From the NCBI RefSeq assembly GCF_012276985.1, contig NZ_JAAXMM010000015.1, positions 95,174 to 159,173 of the forward strand: a stretch of DNA of 64,000 nucleotides. Direction: 5' to 3'. A program made the position numbers and the translations under genes. This DNA is from Agrobacterium sp. a22-2 (GTDB lineage Bacteria > Pseudomonadota > Alphaproteobacteria > Rhizobiales > Rhizobiaceae). The notes under the pieces were generated by a model. That model was given only the letters and a program-made list of their open reading frames with translations. It was not told where the DNA came from and ran no database searches. The number at the start of each line of letters is the position of its first letter. Positions within the stretch are counted from its first letter, which is position 1. Of the stretch, positions 26,437 to 35,241 are shown piece after piece.

Positions 26437-28280
26437 AAAGCAGCCTGCCGGTCGGATTCATTCTTGCAGCCTTTGCCGCGGCAGGGATATGGGCCGGCCT
26501 GCTCGCAATGGCCCATCTTTCCGGCAGGGCCAGCCCGATCGACCGAGTAGAAACCGTACTCCTTGACGCAAGAGTCGACCTGATCGGCCGGCGCATCCCG
26601 CCGCAAGCCGTTGCCATCGTTGCAATCGACGACGCCACGGTGGCCGATGCCGGACGTTATCCGCTGGATCGCCGGCAATTGGCCGAGCTGATCGACAGGA
26701 TCAGGCTTGCCGGCGCCCGCGCGCTTGCCATTGACATGCTGCTTGTCGGCACGACGGACAGCGGGGCCGACGCGGCACTGGCAACCGCCCTTGGCCGCCT
26801 TCCCACGGTGATTGCCGGGGCTGCGCAGTTTTCCGACCAGAAAACCCATGAGCGATATGTTCCCGCACCAAAAGGCGTGTTGGAACCGCTGCCCGTTCTG
26901 AAGCAAGCCGCCGAACTCGGCCTGGTCAATGTCGTGACAGACGGAGGCGGCACGCCGCGCCAGATCCCCATGCTGTTTGACTTGACGGAAGGACCGGCAT
27001 CATCACTCGTCCTTCGCGCCACCGGCCTCTACGACGGCCGTATGCCGGTCATCACCGCAGAGGGCTTGGCATTTCAAAACCGTGACCTGGCGCTCGATCT
27101 CGGCTGGCACCTGTCGCTCAACTATTATGGTCCCGGCGGAACAATCCCGACCATCAGCGCGCTAACGCTACGTAACAACGCTGACGCTGCGGCAAACCTC
27201 AAGGACCGCGTCGTATTGCTGGGTGTCACGGCGACGGGGGTCGGAGACCGTTTCACCACACCGTTCGACCAGATCTTGCCGGGCGTCGAAGTACTGGCAA
27301 CCGGTGTGTCGAACCTCATCGACGGATCGGCCCTGGTGCGCGACACGACGGTGCGGCGGATCGATACGACCACGGCCATGCTGATCACCTTGTCGGGGGT
27401 CGCGGCCATGGCATTTCTGCCGCTCGCCACCGCATCGATGGTTTTTGCCGGTCTTCTGCTCGTCTGGTTTGCCGCCATCACGCTGGCCTTCGGCCACTTC
27501 TACTGGCTGAGCGGGGTTTTGCCTCTTGCCGCAAGTCTTCCGCCGGTCGCCGCCCTGGCCGTGCTGCGGCAGTATTTCGATCGCAACGAGATGCGTCAGC
27601 TGGCCTCCGCCCAGGCGGCCCTGGGGCGCTTTCAGTCCGCCGTCTTCGCAAAGCGCATCGCCGAGGATCCTGCCTTTCTTCTCGAACCCCGCGAACAGAC
27701 AGCCGCCATCCTGTTCATCGACCTCGTCGGTTATACGGGTCTCAGCGAGCGCCTTGGGCCGCGGCGAACCCGCGACGTGCTCAAGGCCTTCCATACCGTC
27801 GTCGTCGAAGAAACAGAGCGGCGCCATGGGCTGGTCATGGATTTCATGGGCGACGGCATTATGGTCGGCTTCGGCATTCCGGATCAGGACCCACAGGACG
27901 CCGCCAATGCCGTGTCGACGGCCTTCAGTCTGGTCCGGACCGTCGGAGAGTGGCTCGCTCGCGAGGAACTGGAAGCCGAAATCAGCGCCGTGCGGGTGGG
28001 CGCCCACTATGGGACGGTCGTCCTGTCGCGCCTTGGCCACGAAAATCACCAGCAGATCGCGGCGACCGGCGATTGCGTGAACGTGGCAAGCCGGTTGCTG
28101 GATATTGCACGATCCCATGCCGCCTCACTTGCTTTGTCATCGGATCTGGTGGCAGCCGCAGGATTGGAGCAGGACGTGCTATCCCGCGGCCGCCAGTTCG
28201 ACAACGTCAAGATCAGAGGGCGCGAGCAGTCGATCGACGTCGCGGTCTGGTCGGCATCGGAAGCAGCGGCGGATCGGTGA
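26433..28280 (+). CDS. CHASE2-domain class III adenylate/guanylate cyclase
   Basis: A 615-residue membrane cyclase. It has an N-terminal helix, a periplasmic CHASE2 domain (about 30-290; LLDARVDLIGRRIPPQAVAI), three helices (about 305-375) and a class III catalytic domain (about 410-600). The metal-binding Asp residues lie in LFIDLVGYTGLSERLG and FMGDGIMVGFG; the transition-state region is near TGDCVNVASRL. Purine selectivity is not certain, but the domain type usually makes cAMP. Coupled to FecR upstream and to a Crp-type receptor on the opposite strand. Confidence 0.9.
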   Translation: MKSSLPVGFILAAFAAAGIWAGLLAMAHLSGRASPIDRVETVLLDARVDLIGRRIPPQAVAIVAIDDATVADAGRYPLDRRQLAELIDRIRLAGARALAIDMLLVGTTDSGADAALATALGRLPTVIAGAAQFSDQKTHERYVPAPKGVLEPLPVLKQAAELGLVNVVTDGGGTPRQIPMLFDLTEGPASSLVLRATGLYDGRMPVITAEGLAFQNRDLALDLGWHLSLNYYGPGGTIPTISALTLRNNADAAANLKDRVVLLGVTATGVGDRFTTPFDQILPGVEVLATGVSNLIDGSALVRDTTVRRIDTTTAMLITLSGVAAMAFLPLATASMVFAGLLLVWFAAITLAFGHFYWLSGVLPLAASLPPVAALAVLRQYFDRNEMRQLASAQAALGRFQSAVFAKRIAEDPAFLLEPREQTAAILFIDLVGYTGLSERLGPRRTRDVLKAFHTVVVEETERRHGLVMDFMGDGIMVGFGIPDQDPQDAANAVSTAFSLVRTVGEWLAREELEAEISAVRVGAHYGTVVLSRLGHENHQQIAATGDCVNVASRLLDIARSHAASLALSSDLVAAAGLEQDVLSRGRQFDNVKIRGREQSIDVAVWSASEAAADR

Positions 28281-28319
28281 GCACGAAATGCCTTGCTCCA
28301 ACGGCGCGGCGGCAACGGC

Positions 28320-29366
28320 TTAGCGATTGCGCACCTGCAGCAGCCATTGCGCAAAACTGCTCGGCACACCAGGCTGCATGGCCTCCCCGCTCAGCCGCAA
28401 CTCGCGCGCTTCTTTCGGACTATAGCCGTATCGGGCGCGAAACAGTCTGCTGAAATGGGCTGGATCGGTAAAGCCGTGATCGTAGGCGATGGTGCTGATC
28501 AGCCGCAGATCCGCGGTATGTTCAAGCGCCGTATGGCAGGCCGCAAGACGCCGGTCGCGAATGAACTTGGAAACACCGCCGCAATGCTCGAACAGGTAAT
28601 AGAGCTTGCGGCGGGACACGCCCAGTTTCCGGCAGAGCGCCTCCGTTCCGAGATTCGGCGTGGCAAGATGGGCATCCACATAGGTCCGTGCGATCTCGAT
28701 CCGGCTGGCGGAAATCGGCATCGCCGCCTCTCTCACGGCGTCCCTGGTAGGCTGGATGAAGGCCCCGAGCAGGGCGGTCAGGGAATCCACGACGGCCGGA
28801 ATCTGCCTTTGGGTGAGCGTCGATCTGTGGCGATCAAGCGTCACGATGAAATGCTGCAGGATATCCCTCGTCACGCCCTGGATGGGCTTGTGGCTGGCCG
28901 CATCCAGACGGCCGGCCAATGCGGAAAAATTGTCCCGCTTCAACCATACGCAGACCAACTCACCGGCGCTGCAATGCCAGACGCTGGGAAGCGCCAGGGA
29001 TCGCAAATCCAGGCTGCCCTTGCCGCTGCGCAGGACATTGCCACTCGAACTGCCGAATTCCGTGCCCGTCTGGCGCAGCACGATCTGCCAGTGATCGATG
29101 CCACTCCGGCGGATGATCTGTGGCGTGCGGCGGTATGTCATCGCATCGACCCGGAGGGAGGCAATGTGCATCTTGCCCAGATCATGCCCCCTGACTGTGG
29201 CGTGGAAGCCATGCTTCGACGGGTCGCCAGGCTCCACATCGGCAATGGACGCCATGAGATTTCGCCAGCAGGGAAACTGCTCCGCCCTGTCTTTCACGAG
29301 GGTGGTGAACCGGTCCTCGCGGATCGGCAAATCGATATCCTGAGCCCTGGTTTGCAGTGCGCCCAT
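28320..29366 (-). CDS. AraC-family transcriptional regulator
   Basis: About 348 residues. The N-terminal ligand-binding half (about 15-205) resembles the AraC-binding-like domain family, and a double helix-turn-helix (about 245-345) carries LGTEALCRKLGVSRRKLYYL and AYDHGFTDPAHFSRLFRARY. The ATG at 29366 has an AGAGAG site upstream; a longer form from 29438 would have an unlikely Arg-rich start. It converges on the cyclase gene. Its target is unknown. Confidence 0.87.
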   Translation of the reverse strand: MGALQTRAQDIDLPIREDRFTTLVKDRAEQFPCWRNLMASIADVEPGDPSKHGFHATVRGHDLGKMHIASLRVDAMTYRRTPQIIRRSGIDHWQIVLRQTGTEFGSSSGNVLRSGKGSLDLRSLALPSVWHCSAGELVCVWLKRDNFSALAGRLDAASHKPIQGVTRDILQHFIVTLDRHRSTLTQRQIPAVVDSLTALLGAFIQPTRDAVREAAMPISASRIEIARTYVDAHLATPNLGTEALCRKLGVSRRKLYYLFEHCGGVSKFIRDRRLAACHTALEHTADLRLISTIAYDHGFTDPAHFSRLFRARYGYSPKEARELRLSGEAMQPGVPSSFAQWLLQVRNR

Positions 29367-29518
29367 GCCAGTCGCTCTCTCTTTTCGTCCGACTTGCGGA
29401 CACGTTTCATCGCGGCTTGAGAACGCATAAGGAGGCAAACGGGGCCGTCCGCGCTGTAATGCGCGTCACACCCAATCGGAACGAAACGGGCCTAGTTCGG
29501 GAAATGCCTTAGCTTTTT

Positions 29519-29544
29519 CCGGCCTGTCGCCAGGACAGGACCGG
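29519..29544. repeat. Stem-loop of 10 paired bases without a T-run
   Basis: CCGG-CCTGTC pairs with GACAGG-A-CCGG around a five-base loop, with one bulged A. It lies in the 287-base gap between the AraC gene start and the end of the sulfatase-like gene. T residues precede it on the plus strand, so neither direction makes a normal intrinsic terminator. Nothing else was recognised in this gap. Confidence 0.35.
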
Positions 29545-29653
29545 CAGGGCGCGCTGAAGCCTCAAGGACGCCCGCAGATAGCCGAGGCTCGACGGAGAGA
29601 TTGACACGGTGTCCGATCGGGGATCTTCACGCACCACGCGCGGGACATCGGCC

Positions 29654-31297
29654 TCACTTCGCACTGAAATGGCGAATCAGCTGCTCGCGCATGATATCCA
29701 TCGACAGCTCCGGCGCTTGCGCATCGGGCGTCATGCCGATCTTGAAGCCTTCCGATCGAAAGCCGTCAATGAGCGTCGCATCCTTGCTGATGATATGGAT
29801 CGGCACGGCACGCGAGGCATCCGGTCCGGTGACAAGTGCCGCAGGCTGATGATCGCCCAGCACCACGAAGATGGCATTGCCTCCAAAGCGGGCGATATAA
29901 TCCCCCAGCGTTTCCAGCGTGTAGTCGATGGTTTCGATATAGTGCCGGCGGACGCGATCGTGATCGGCCCACACGACGGCCGGGGGATCACCGCTTTCGG
30001 CCTGGTCGTTGAAAATGGTACCGTCACCGACCGCGGCCCAGTCGATCAGGTCAGGCACGGGCGTCCACGGCGCATGACTGGAGATCAGCGCAATCTCGGC
30101 CATCACGGGCTTGCCCGCGTCCCTCGCCGGTCTCCGGGCCAGGTGTTCGAAGGCCGAAAGCGTATATTGGTCCGGCATGGTCACCCAGTTGAACGGCTTG
30201 CCGCGATATCGGAGATCTTTTGCTGCAAGGATCTGGTCATAGCCGAAATAGGCGGCCTCCGGCCAATCCATGGTGATCGCCGGCATGACGGCCGCCGTTC
30301 TCCACCCCGCCTCGCGAAACAGCCGGTTGAGGCTCACCCGTTCGCTCTTCATCAACAGGTCGTAGCGCGCCTGGCTGTCGATCCACAGGCCCGACAGCAG
30401 CGTGCCATGGGCAAGCCAGCTGAGCCCGCCGACCGTCGGCGACCGCGTCCATCCGCTTGCAGCATGGAAGCCGGCCGCCTGCAATTGCCGTTCGACGCGG
30501 ACCAGACGCGGCCCGATCAGCCCACCGTATCGCGGATCCTCGATAGCGCTGCGCCCGTAGGATTCGACGAAGATCAGGACAACGTCGCGTCCCTTGATGC
30601 GGGCGAACAGATCGCCGCCGTCGGCATAGCCCTTCTGGGCCTCCAACTCGCCTTCGAAGGCCCTGATGTCGGCAACCGACCGGGTGACCAGCGAAAGCCG
30701 GTCATGGAGATAGGCAAGGCCCCGCAATTGGGCGATATCCTTTACCCCGGCCTTAGAGCCGGCGGCTTGCAAACCGAAACCGAGAACGAGCAGAATTGCA
30801 GAGCCGGCGACGCCCGCGCGACAGGCCCGGCGTCCGAACCGCGTCATGGTGCGACAGGCCCACCAGAAGATGCCGATCAGTGCGATGACCGCTACCACGG
30901 CCAGACCCGTGGCGAGCGCTGCACCGATCGTGCCGATCGAGCCGGAAAGCAGGTTCCAGCCGTCGAGCAGCATCTTCCCATCGAGATAGGGATTGAAGTG
31001 CCGCTGGAATGCGGCGAATACGCCGATATCCGCCAGCTTCAGAAACAGCAGACAAAAGACGGTGATCGTGGCAAGTGTCGCAAGCGGCACGGCCATCCAC
31101 CGCGGCAGCAGCAGCAAGGCAAGCGCGACCAGAGGAAGCTCGATTGGCAGGCGCCAGAACGCAACGAGATGAAAGGACTCCGGAGTGTCCGGAACAGTAC
31201 AGGCCGCAGCGCCGATAATGGCGAAGACCAGGATCGAAAGCCCGGCCTTCCAGCCGGAGACAAGCATGCGCCCATCATGCGATCCATCGTGCGTCAT
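29654..31297 (-). CDS. Membrane-anchored alkaline-phosphatase-superfamily enzyme (sulfatase/phosphoethanolamine or phosphoglycerol transferase-like)
   Basis: A 547-residue protein with about five N-terminal membrane helices (residues 15-175) and a periplasmic sulfatase-fold domain. The domain begins DVVLIFVESYGRS, carries the nucleophile region TRSPTVGGLSWLAHGTLLSG, and ends with metal-site motifs SSHAPWTP and VVLGDHQPA. The plan matches LtaS/OpgB/EptA-type enzymes that move phosphoglycerol or phosphoethanolamine from phospholipids to glycans or lipids. The start at 31297 faces a UPF0104 gene 60 bases away. It opens the biosynthetic island and could decorate its product in the periplasm. Confidence 0.82.
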   Translation of the reverse strand: MTHDGSHDGRMLVSGWKAGLSILVFAIIGAAACTVPDTPESFHLVAFWRLPIELPLVALALLLLPRWMAVPLATLATITVFCLLFLKLADIGVFAAFQRHFNPYLDGKMLLDGWNLLSGSIGTIGAALATGLAVVAVIALIGIFWWACRTMTRFGRRACRAGVAGSAILLVLGFGLQAAGSKAGVKDIAQLRGLAYLHDRLSLVTRSVADIRAFEGELEAQKGYADGGDLFARIKGRDVVLIFVESYGRSAIEDPRYGGLIGPRLVRVERQLQAAGFHAASGWTRSPTVGGLSWLAHGTLLSGLWIDSQARYDLLMKSERVSLNRLFREAGWRTAAVMPAITMDWPEAAYFGYDQILAAKDLRYRGKPFNWVTMPDQYTLSAFEHLARRPARDAGKPVMAEIALISSHAPWTPVPDLIDWAAVGDGTIFNDQAESGDPPAVVWADHDRVRRHYIETIDYTLETLGDYIARFGGNAIFVVLGDHQPAALVTGPDASRAVPIHIISKDATLIDGFRSEGFKIGMTPDAQAPELSMDIMREQLIRHFSAK

Positions 31298-31356
31298 CCG
31301 GTGCACCTTCCAATCAGGAGAAAAGCTTTGAGCGACCACGCCGGCAGGAGACGCTC

Positions 31357-32280
31357 GTGCGCAGGCTGAAGGCATTGACCATCGGCGCCGGTGTGCTGCT
31401 TGTGGTGGCCCTCGCATTTTCCGTCGATCCGTCCGGTCTGGTCGAGGCGCTGGGCAAGGTGCCACCGGCCCACGCGCTGGCGGCCGTGCTGGTGGTGCAG
31501 GTGCAGATCGTGTTGTCGGCGCTGCGCTGGCGCTTTACCGCTGCCCGGCTCGGTCACCCGATGCCGGTACGGCACGCGATCCGCGAATACTATCTCGGCA
31601 GCGTCCTGAACCAGATCCTGCCGGGCGGCATCGCCGGCGACGCCACGCGCGCCTACCGCAGCGGACGGGAAGCCGCCGGCGGATGGAAGCGGGCGGCGAC
31701 CGCCATCGTGCTGGAGCGGCTGTCCGGCCAGTTTGCCTTTTTCCTGCTGACATGCCTCGGCGTGATCGCCTGGCCGGTCCTGCTTCCGCAGACCCTGCCC
31801 CTTGATCCCTGGCCGGCGATCTGGATGATCGGTGCCGTTTTTGTCCTTTTCGGCTTCGCCGCCGTCTGGTTCGGTGCAGCGCTCAAGGCACAACTTGCGC
31901 GGTTCGGGCCCGACCTTGCTGCGGTCTTCTGGGCGGACGGCGCATTCGCGGTGCAGGCCGGCCTCAGCACCCTGGTCGTCGCCAGCTATGTCGTGATCTT
32001 CCTGATGGCCTCCGATGCGATCGGCGCCGCGTTGCCGCCGATCGCGGCCGTGACCGCCATTCCGCTCTGCCTGCTCACCATGCTGATTCCCATCGGCATC
32101 GGCGGATGGGGGACGCGGGAAGCCGCCGCCACCGCTCTCTGGCCGCTGTTCGGCTTCACCGGGGCGGAAGGCCTGGCCGCAAGCCTGCTTTATGGTGTCT
32201 TCTCGCTGATCGGCGCCGCCCTGCCCGGCCTGCTCGTACTGGCAGCCTCCCTGCTCACTAGGCCGCACCGTGGCAAATAG
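31357..32280 (+). CDS. Lysylphosphatidylglycerol synthase transmembrane / UPF0104 flippase-like protein
   Basis: A 307-residue integral membrane protein with about eight helices, a GTG start, and the family motif PGGIAGDATRAYRSGRE after the third helix, plus a GIGGWGTREAAAT loop. It is the membrane half of the MprF family without the aminoacyltransferase half. Stand-alone forms are usually proposed to flip lipids or lipid-linked intermediates. Divergent from the sulfatase-like gene and convergent with FkbM, which supports a role in a lipid-linked product. Confidence 0.83.
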   Translation: MRRLKALTIGAGVLLVVALAFSVDPSGLVEALGKVPPAHALAAVLVVQVQIVLSALRWRFTAARLGHPMPVRHAIREYYLGSVLNQILPGGIAGDATRAYRSGREAAGGWKRAATAIVLERLSGQFAFFLLTCLGVIAWPVLLPQTLPLDPWPAIWMIGAVFVLFGFAAVWFGAALKAQLARFGPDLAAVFWADGAFAVQAGLSTLVVASYVVIFLMASDAIGAALPPIAAVTAIPLCLLTMLIPIGIGGWGTREAAATALWPLFGFTGAEGLAASLLYGVFSLIGAALPGLLVLAASLLTRPHRGK

Positions 32281-32294
32281 CGTCTGATCCCGTC

Positions 32295-33047
32295 TCACGC
32301 GATCAACCGGGCGTAGATATCGCCTGACGGGCTTTCAGGCGTGAGCGCCGCAATTTGTCTTGATAGCACGTCCGCATCCGTCCATTGCGCATCGACGAAG
32401 CAATGCCTCTCGCCCACCACCCGGTTGAAACGGTAGTCGCCGAGATGCCGCAGCCGCTCGATCGCCTCCTGGGCGATCTCCGGCAGGGCCGGAATATATT
32501 CAAACGCGATCAGCCCGATCGGTTGGGAAAGGCCGCGCAAAATCTCGCTCTCCGCCCCTTCGACATCGATCTTGCAAAACGCCGGAAGCCCGTATTTGTC
32601 AATGAGCAGGTCCAGCGTCGTCATCGGCAGACGAATCTCGCTGTCCCAGACCACGTCGCGGAACCCTGCAACATGGCTGACGCCATCGATGAAGCGCTCG
32701 GATATGGTCGTGACCGTCGGATGACGGCTTGAAATACGCAGCACCGCCTCACCCTCGGCCGCACCGACCGCCACGCGCTCTAAACCCTTCAGCCGTCCGG
32801 CCAGGTGTCTTTCGATCAGACCGGCGAAAACAGGCTGCGGCTCGACCGCCACCACCTCGGCGCCGAGCGACAGCAGCGTTCGGCTGCGGCTGCCGACATG
32901 GGCTCCGATGTCGAAGACAAGGTCGCCGGGCGAAATGAGGCCGCCATAGAAGCCACGCAGCTGCCGCCTTCGCCATGGCTGGCCATAGTAAATCAGCAGC
33001 GAGCGGGCGACGCCGATCGCCGTGTCGAAGCTGCCCGCGCCACTCAT
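32295..33047 (-). CDS. FkbM-family SAM-dependent methyltransferase
   Basis: A 250-residue protein with SAM motif I DLVFDIGAHVGSRSR, motif II VVAVEPQP, and the FkbM block PAFCKIDVEGAESEILRG. Family members O-methylate sugars or polyketides. The start overlaps the CDP-alcohol phosphatidyltransferase stop by four bases (ATGA), so it is third in an operon beginning with ribA. Confidence 0.85.
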   Translation of the reverse strand: MSGAGSFDTAIGVARSLLIYYGQPWRRRQLRGFYGGLISPGDLVFDIGAHVGSRSRTLLSLGAEVVAVEPQPVFAGLIERHLAGRLKGLERVAVGAAEGEAVLRISSRHPTVTTISERFIDGVSHVAGFRDVVWDSEIRLPMTTLDLLIDKYGLPAFCKIDVEGAESEILRGLSQPIGLIAFEYIPALPEIAQEAIERLRHLGDYRFNRVVGERHCFVDAQWTDADVLSRQIAALTPESPSGDIYARLIA

Positions 33048-33823
33048 TCAGTGGCCCCTGTCTTCCTCAGCAGATAAAGGCAATCGACCGCAAAGGAATA
33101 GCACAGCAGCACCAGCGCCATGGCGGCAAGCCAGGACGAGAGCGGCGGCACGACGACAGGAACAAGGACCAGGCACAGCACAGCGACCTGCACCACGCAG
33201 ACGAGTTTGCGCCGGAACGACGGCGGCAGCGGGGCCTTGAGGCGCGGCAGCGGATGTTGCGCCAGCACGAAACCGTAGCGCATCAACCCGATGAGCAGGA
33301 CCCAAAGGTCCGCCTTGCCCAGCAGGAAGGCCGCCGCCGAGAGACAAAGGATCAACAGAGCATCGATTTCCATGTCGAACCGTGCGCCGAGGGCCGATTC
33401 CTGGCCGAAACGGCGCGCCAGATAGCCGTCGACGCCATCAAGCGCAAGCGCCATCAGAACGAGGAGCACAAGCGCCCATGTCATCGTCTGGGCATGCTGC
33501 ATGGCACCAGGAAAGAAGATCATGGCAAACACCAGGCTGACCAGTGCCGCGCGGACCGCCGTCACCGTGTTGGCGAGGCCAAAACGCTCGAAGCCGTGGT
33601 GAGGCAGTCCATGAACGACCAGCGAGAAGATCACCAGCAGCAGGATCGCCGCAGCGATGACGGCGTTGCGGCCCAGCGACCAATGCATGTCCGCCAACAC
33701 GTAACCAACAACCGCTGTGGCGAAAACGCAGCCAAGGACCATCAGCGCACTGGCCTTAAGCGCCAGCGACGGTGCGCTGTCCACGGCGACGGCCTGCAGG
33801 ACGGGCGATTCCTTTGACGACAT
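33044..33823 (-). CDS. CDP-alcohol phosphatidyltransferase family protein
   Basis: A 259-residue membrane enzyme whose motif D-x2-DG-x2-AR-x8-G-x3-D-x3-D is complete (DGVDGYLARRFGQ through FDMEID). The eight Asp/Gly/Arg positions are all present, so it should be active. About six to eight helices surround it. The ATG at 33823 follows AGGTG; a GTG at 33829 directly after the ribA stop is an alternative. It would join a CDP-activated lipid or alcohol to an acceptor. Its place right behind ribA is odd and suggests a non-standard acceptor. Confidence 0.85.
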   Translation of the reverse strand: MSSKESPVLQAVAVDSAPSLALKASALMVLGCVFATAVVGYVLADMHWSLGRNAVIAAAILLLVIFSLVVHGLPHHGFERFGLANTVTAVRAALVSLVFAMIFFPGAMQHAQTMTWALVLLVLMALALDGVDGYLARRFGQESALGARFDMEIDALLILCLSAAAFLLGKADLWVLLIGLMRYGFVLAQHPLPRLKAPLPPSFRRKLVCVVQVAVLCLVLVPVVVPPLSSWLAAMALVLLCYSFAVDCLYLLRKTGATE

Positions 33824-33829
33824 GTTCAC

Positions 33830-34936
33830 CTACTCCGCCGCAAGAAGCGCCTCGATGTCAAGCATATGGCCGGCACGCGCCTTTTTCGTCCGCAGATAGC
33901 CGGCATTCTCGACCGTCACCTCGCCCGTCAGCGCCATGCGGCGTTCAACCTCGATGCCCGCGTTGGTCAGCGCGGCGATCTTGGCCGGATTGTTGGTGAA
34001 GATGACGGTTTTCGCAATGCCCAGCAAGCGCAGCATGGCAATCGCCGCCTCGTAGCGTCGATGGTCGCTGCCGTAACCGAGTTCGGCATCGGCATCGATC
34101 GTGTCCATCCCGAGATGCTGGTATCCATAGGCCCGCATCTTGGCGCCGATCCCGGTGCCACGACCCTCCTGGTCAAGATAGAGCAGCACGCCGCCGCCCA
34201 TCGCCTGCATCGATGCCAGACCATTGCGCAACTGGTCGCCGCAATCGCATTTGAGCGAACCGCAGAGATCGCCCGTGATGCATGAGGAATGGATGCGGAT
34301 CGGCACCGCGGCGGTGAAATCGGGCCGGCCGACCACGATTGCAACCTGGTCCTTCTGCGCCAATCCACCGCGAAAGACGACGAACTCGGCATCACCGAGG
34401 TCGCGCAGCGGAACGCGGGTGCGCACGACGATATCGAACCTCTGCCGCGCCGCGCCGGCCTCCGTCAGAAGCGACTTTTCGAGCCCGCAGCAGGCGGCGA
34501 AGCGGCTCTCGAAGCCATCGACGTCGGCACAGATCATGGCCGGCAACAGAAGGGCCAGCCGGGCCAGTTCGGCGGATGCCCCCATCAACAGGCCGGCCTC
34601 GCGCCAGCCCGCTGGCGCCTTTGCGCCAATCCCGTAGGCAAGGCGCGAAGCGTCGGCGAACGACACGCCCTTGAGCGGCACCGACATGTCGCCGCGGTTG
34701 CCCGGCAACAGGCGCCCGGCGCGATGCGACGTCAGAAACAGTGTATGCTCGCCTTCGACGGCAGCGGCAAACTGATCGTAGACCGACGGTGCGGCGCTAT
34801 CTTGCGCCAGCACGGCCAGGCGTTGCGTGCCGTCCCTGAGGATGACCGGTCGTCCGAACCGCAATTCGGCAGCAGCGCGTTCCACCTGCATCACAGGCGA
34901 GACAAACTGAAAACTGTGATCGTCGGTCCGTGTCAT
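33830..34936 (-). CDS. ribA: GTP cyclohydrolase II with N-terminal extension (RibA paralogue)
   Basis: A 368-residue protein. The C-terminal 200 residues are GTP cyclohydrolase II with zinc cysteines (SSCITGDLCGSLKCDCGDQL), the catalytic loop YLDQEGRGTGIGAKMRAYGY and the RRYEAAIAMLRLLGI helix. The product is a 2,5-diamino-6-ribosylamino-pyrimidinone phosphate, the entry to flavins and some azapteridines. The N-terminal 150 residues keep no recognisable dihydroxybutanone-phosphate synthase motif. It leads an operon with a CDP-alcohol transferase and FkbM, not other rib genes, so it is probably a pathway-specific paralogue. Confidence 0.87.
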   Translation of the reverse strand: MTRTDDHSFQFVSPVMQVERAAAELRFGRPVILRDGTQRLAVLAQDSAAPSVYDQFAAAVEGEHTLFLTSHRAGRLLPGNRGDMSVPLKGVSFADASRLAYGIGAKAPAGWREAGLLMGASAELARLALLLPAMICADVDGFESRFAACCGLEKSLLTEAGAARQRFDIVVRTRVPLRDLGDAEFVVFRGGLAQKDQVAIVVGRPDFTAAVPIRIHSSCITGDLCGSLKCDCGDQLRNGLASMQAMGGGVLLYLDQEGRGTGIGAKMRAYGYQHLGMDTIDADAELGYGSDHRRYEAAIAMLRLLGIAKTVIFTNNPAKIAALTNAGIEVERRMALTGEVTVENAGYLRTKKARAGHMLDIEALLAAE

Positions 34937-35241
34937 GAAGTGTCTCCAAAATGTCCAGCACCACGGGATACGTGGAGACTCTCACGCCGGATCATTCCTG
35001 TTGCTTGTCGTTTGCCGGAATTTCCATCCGGCCGCCATGCCAAACCCGGCACCGCGCACAGAATGACAAGCATTTTGCACGCCTGCACAATCGCTCTTCG
35101 CGACAGGGCGAGATCAACCGTGATACCTGAACCGGTCGGTCGGTGAAAACGCCATAGCGCCGTGCGCCAATTCGAGGCATCGTAGCCGCCGACTGCGCAA
35201 CGGACGGCGCCGGTCGCGCCGGGCCGCCGAGGAGAAAACGA
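34937..35241. other. 305-base divergent intergenic region between ribA and the MDR oxidoreductase
   Basis: Should hold both promoters. Next to ribA are two competing hairpins (see 34942-34979). No FMN riboswitch core was recognised on the ribA side. The remaining 260 bases contain no convincing gene or other site. Confidence 0.5.
34942..34979 (-). promoter_or_regulatory. Leader with mutually exclusive hairpins over the ribA ribosome site
   Basis: On the ribA strand, GTCTCCA (34979-34973) can pair with TGGAGAC (34948-34942), which contains the GGAG ribosome site just upstream of the ATG at 34936. A second hairpin, CCACG (34975-34971) with CGTGG (34965-34961), uses three of the same bases, so both cannot form together. 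This is the layout of a translational switch. It is seen only as base complementarity. Confidence 0.42.

Noticed and set aside
28293..29420. 375-codon plus-strand frame opposite the AraC gene
   Set aside because: The minus frame carries a clear AraC double helix-turn-helix; the plus frame is a GC-rich shadow.
29609..31369. 586-codon plus-strand frame opposite the membrane sulfatase-like gene
   Set aside because: Arg/Gln/Pro-rich translation without any domain, while the minus frame has membrane helices and catalytic motifs.
34937..35241. FMN riboswitch upstream of the ribA paralogue
   Set aside because: I looked for the conserved RFN core on the minus strand and did not find it; only the competing hairpins remain.
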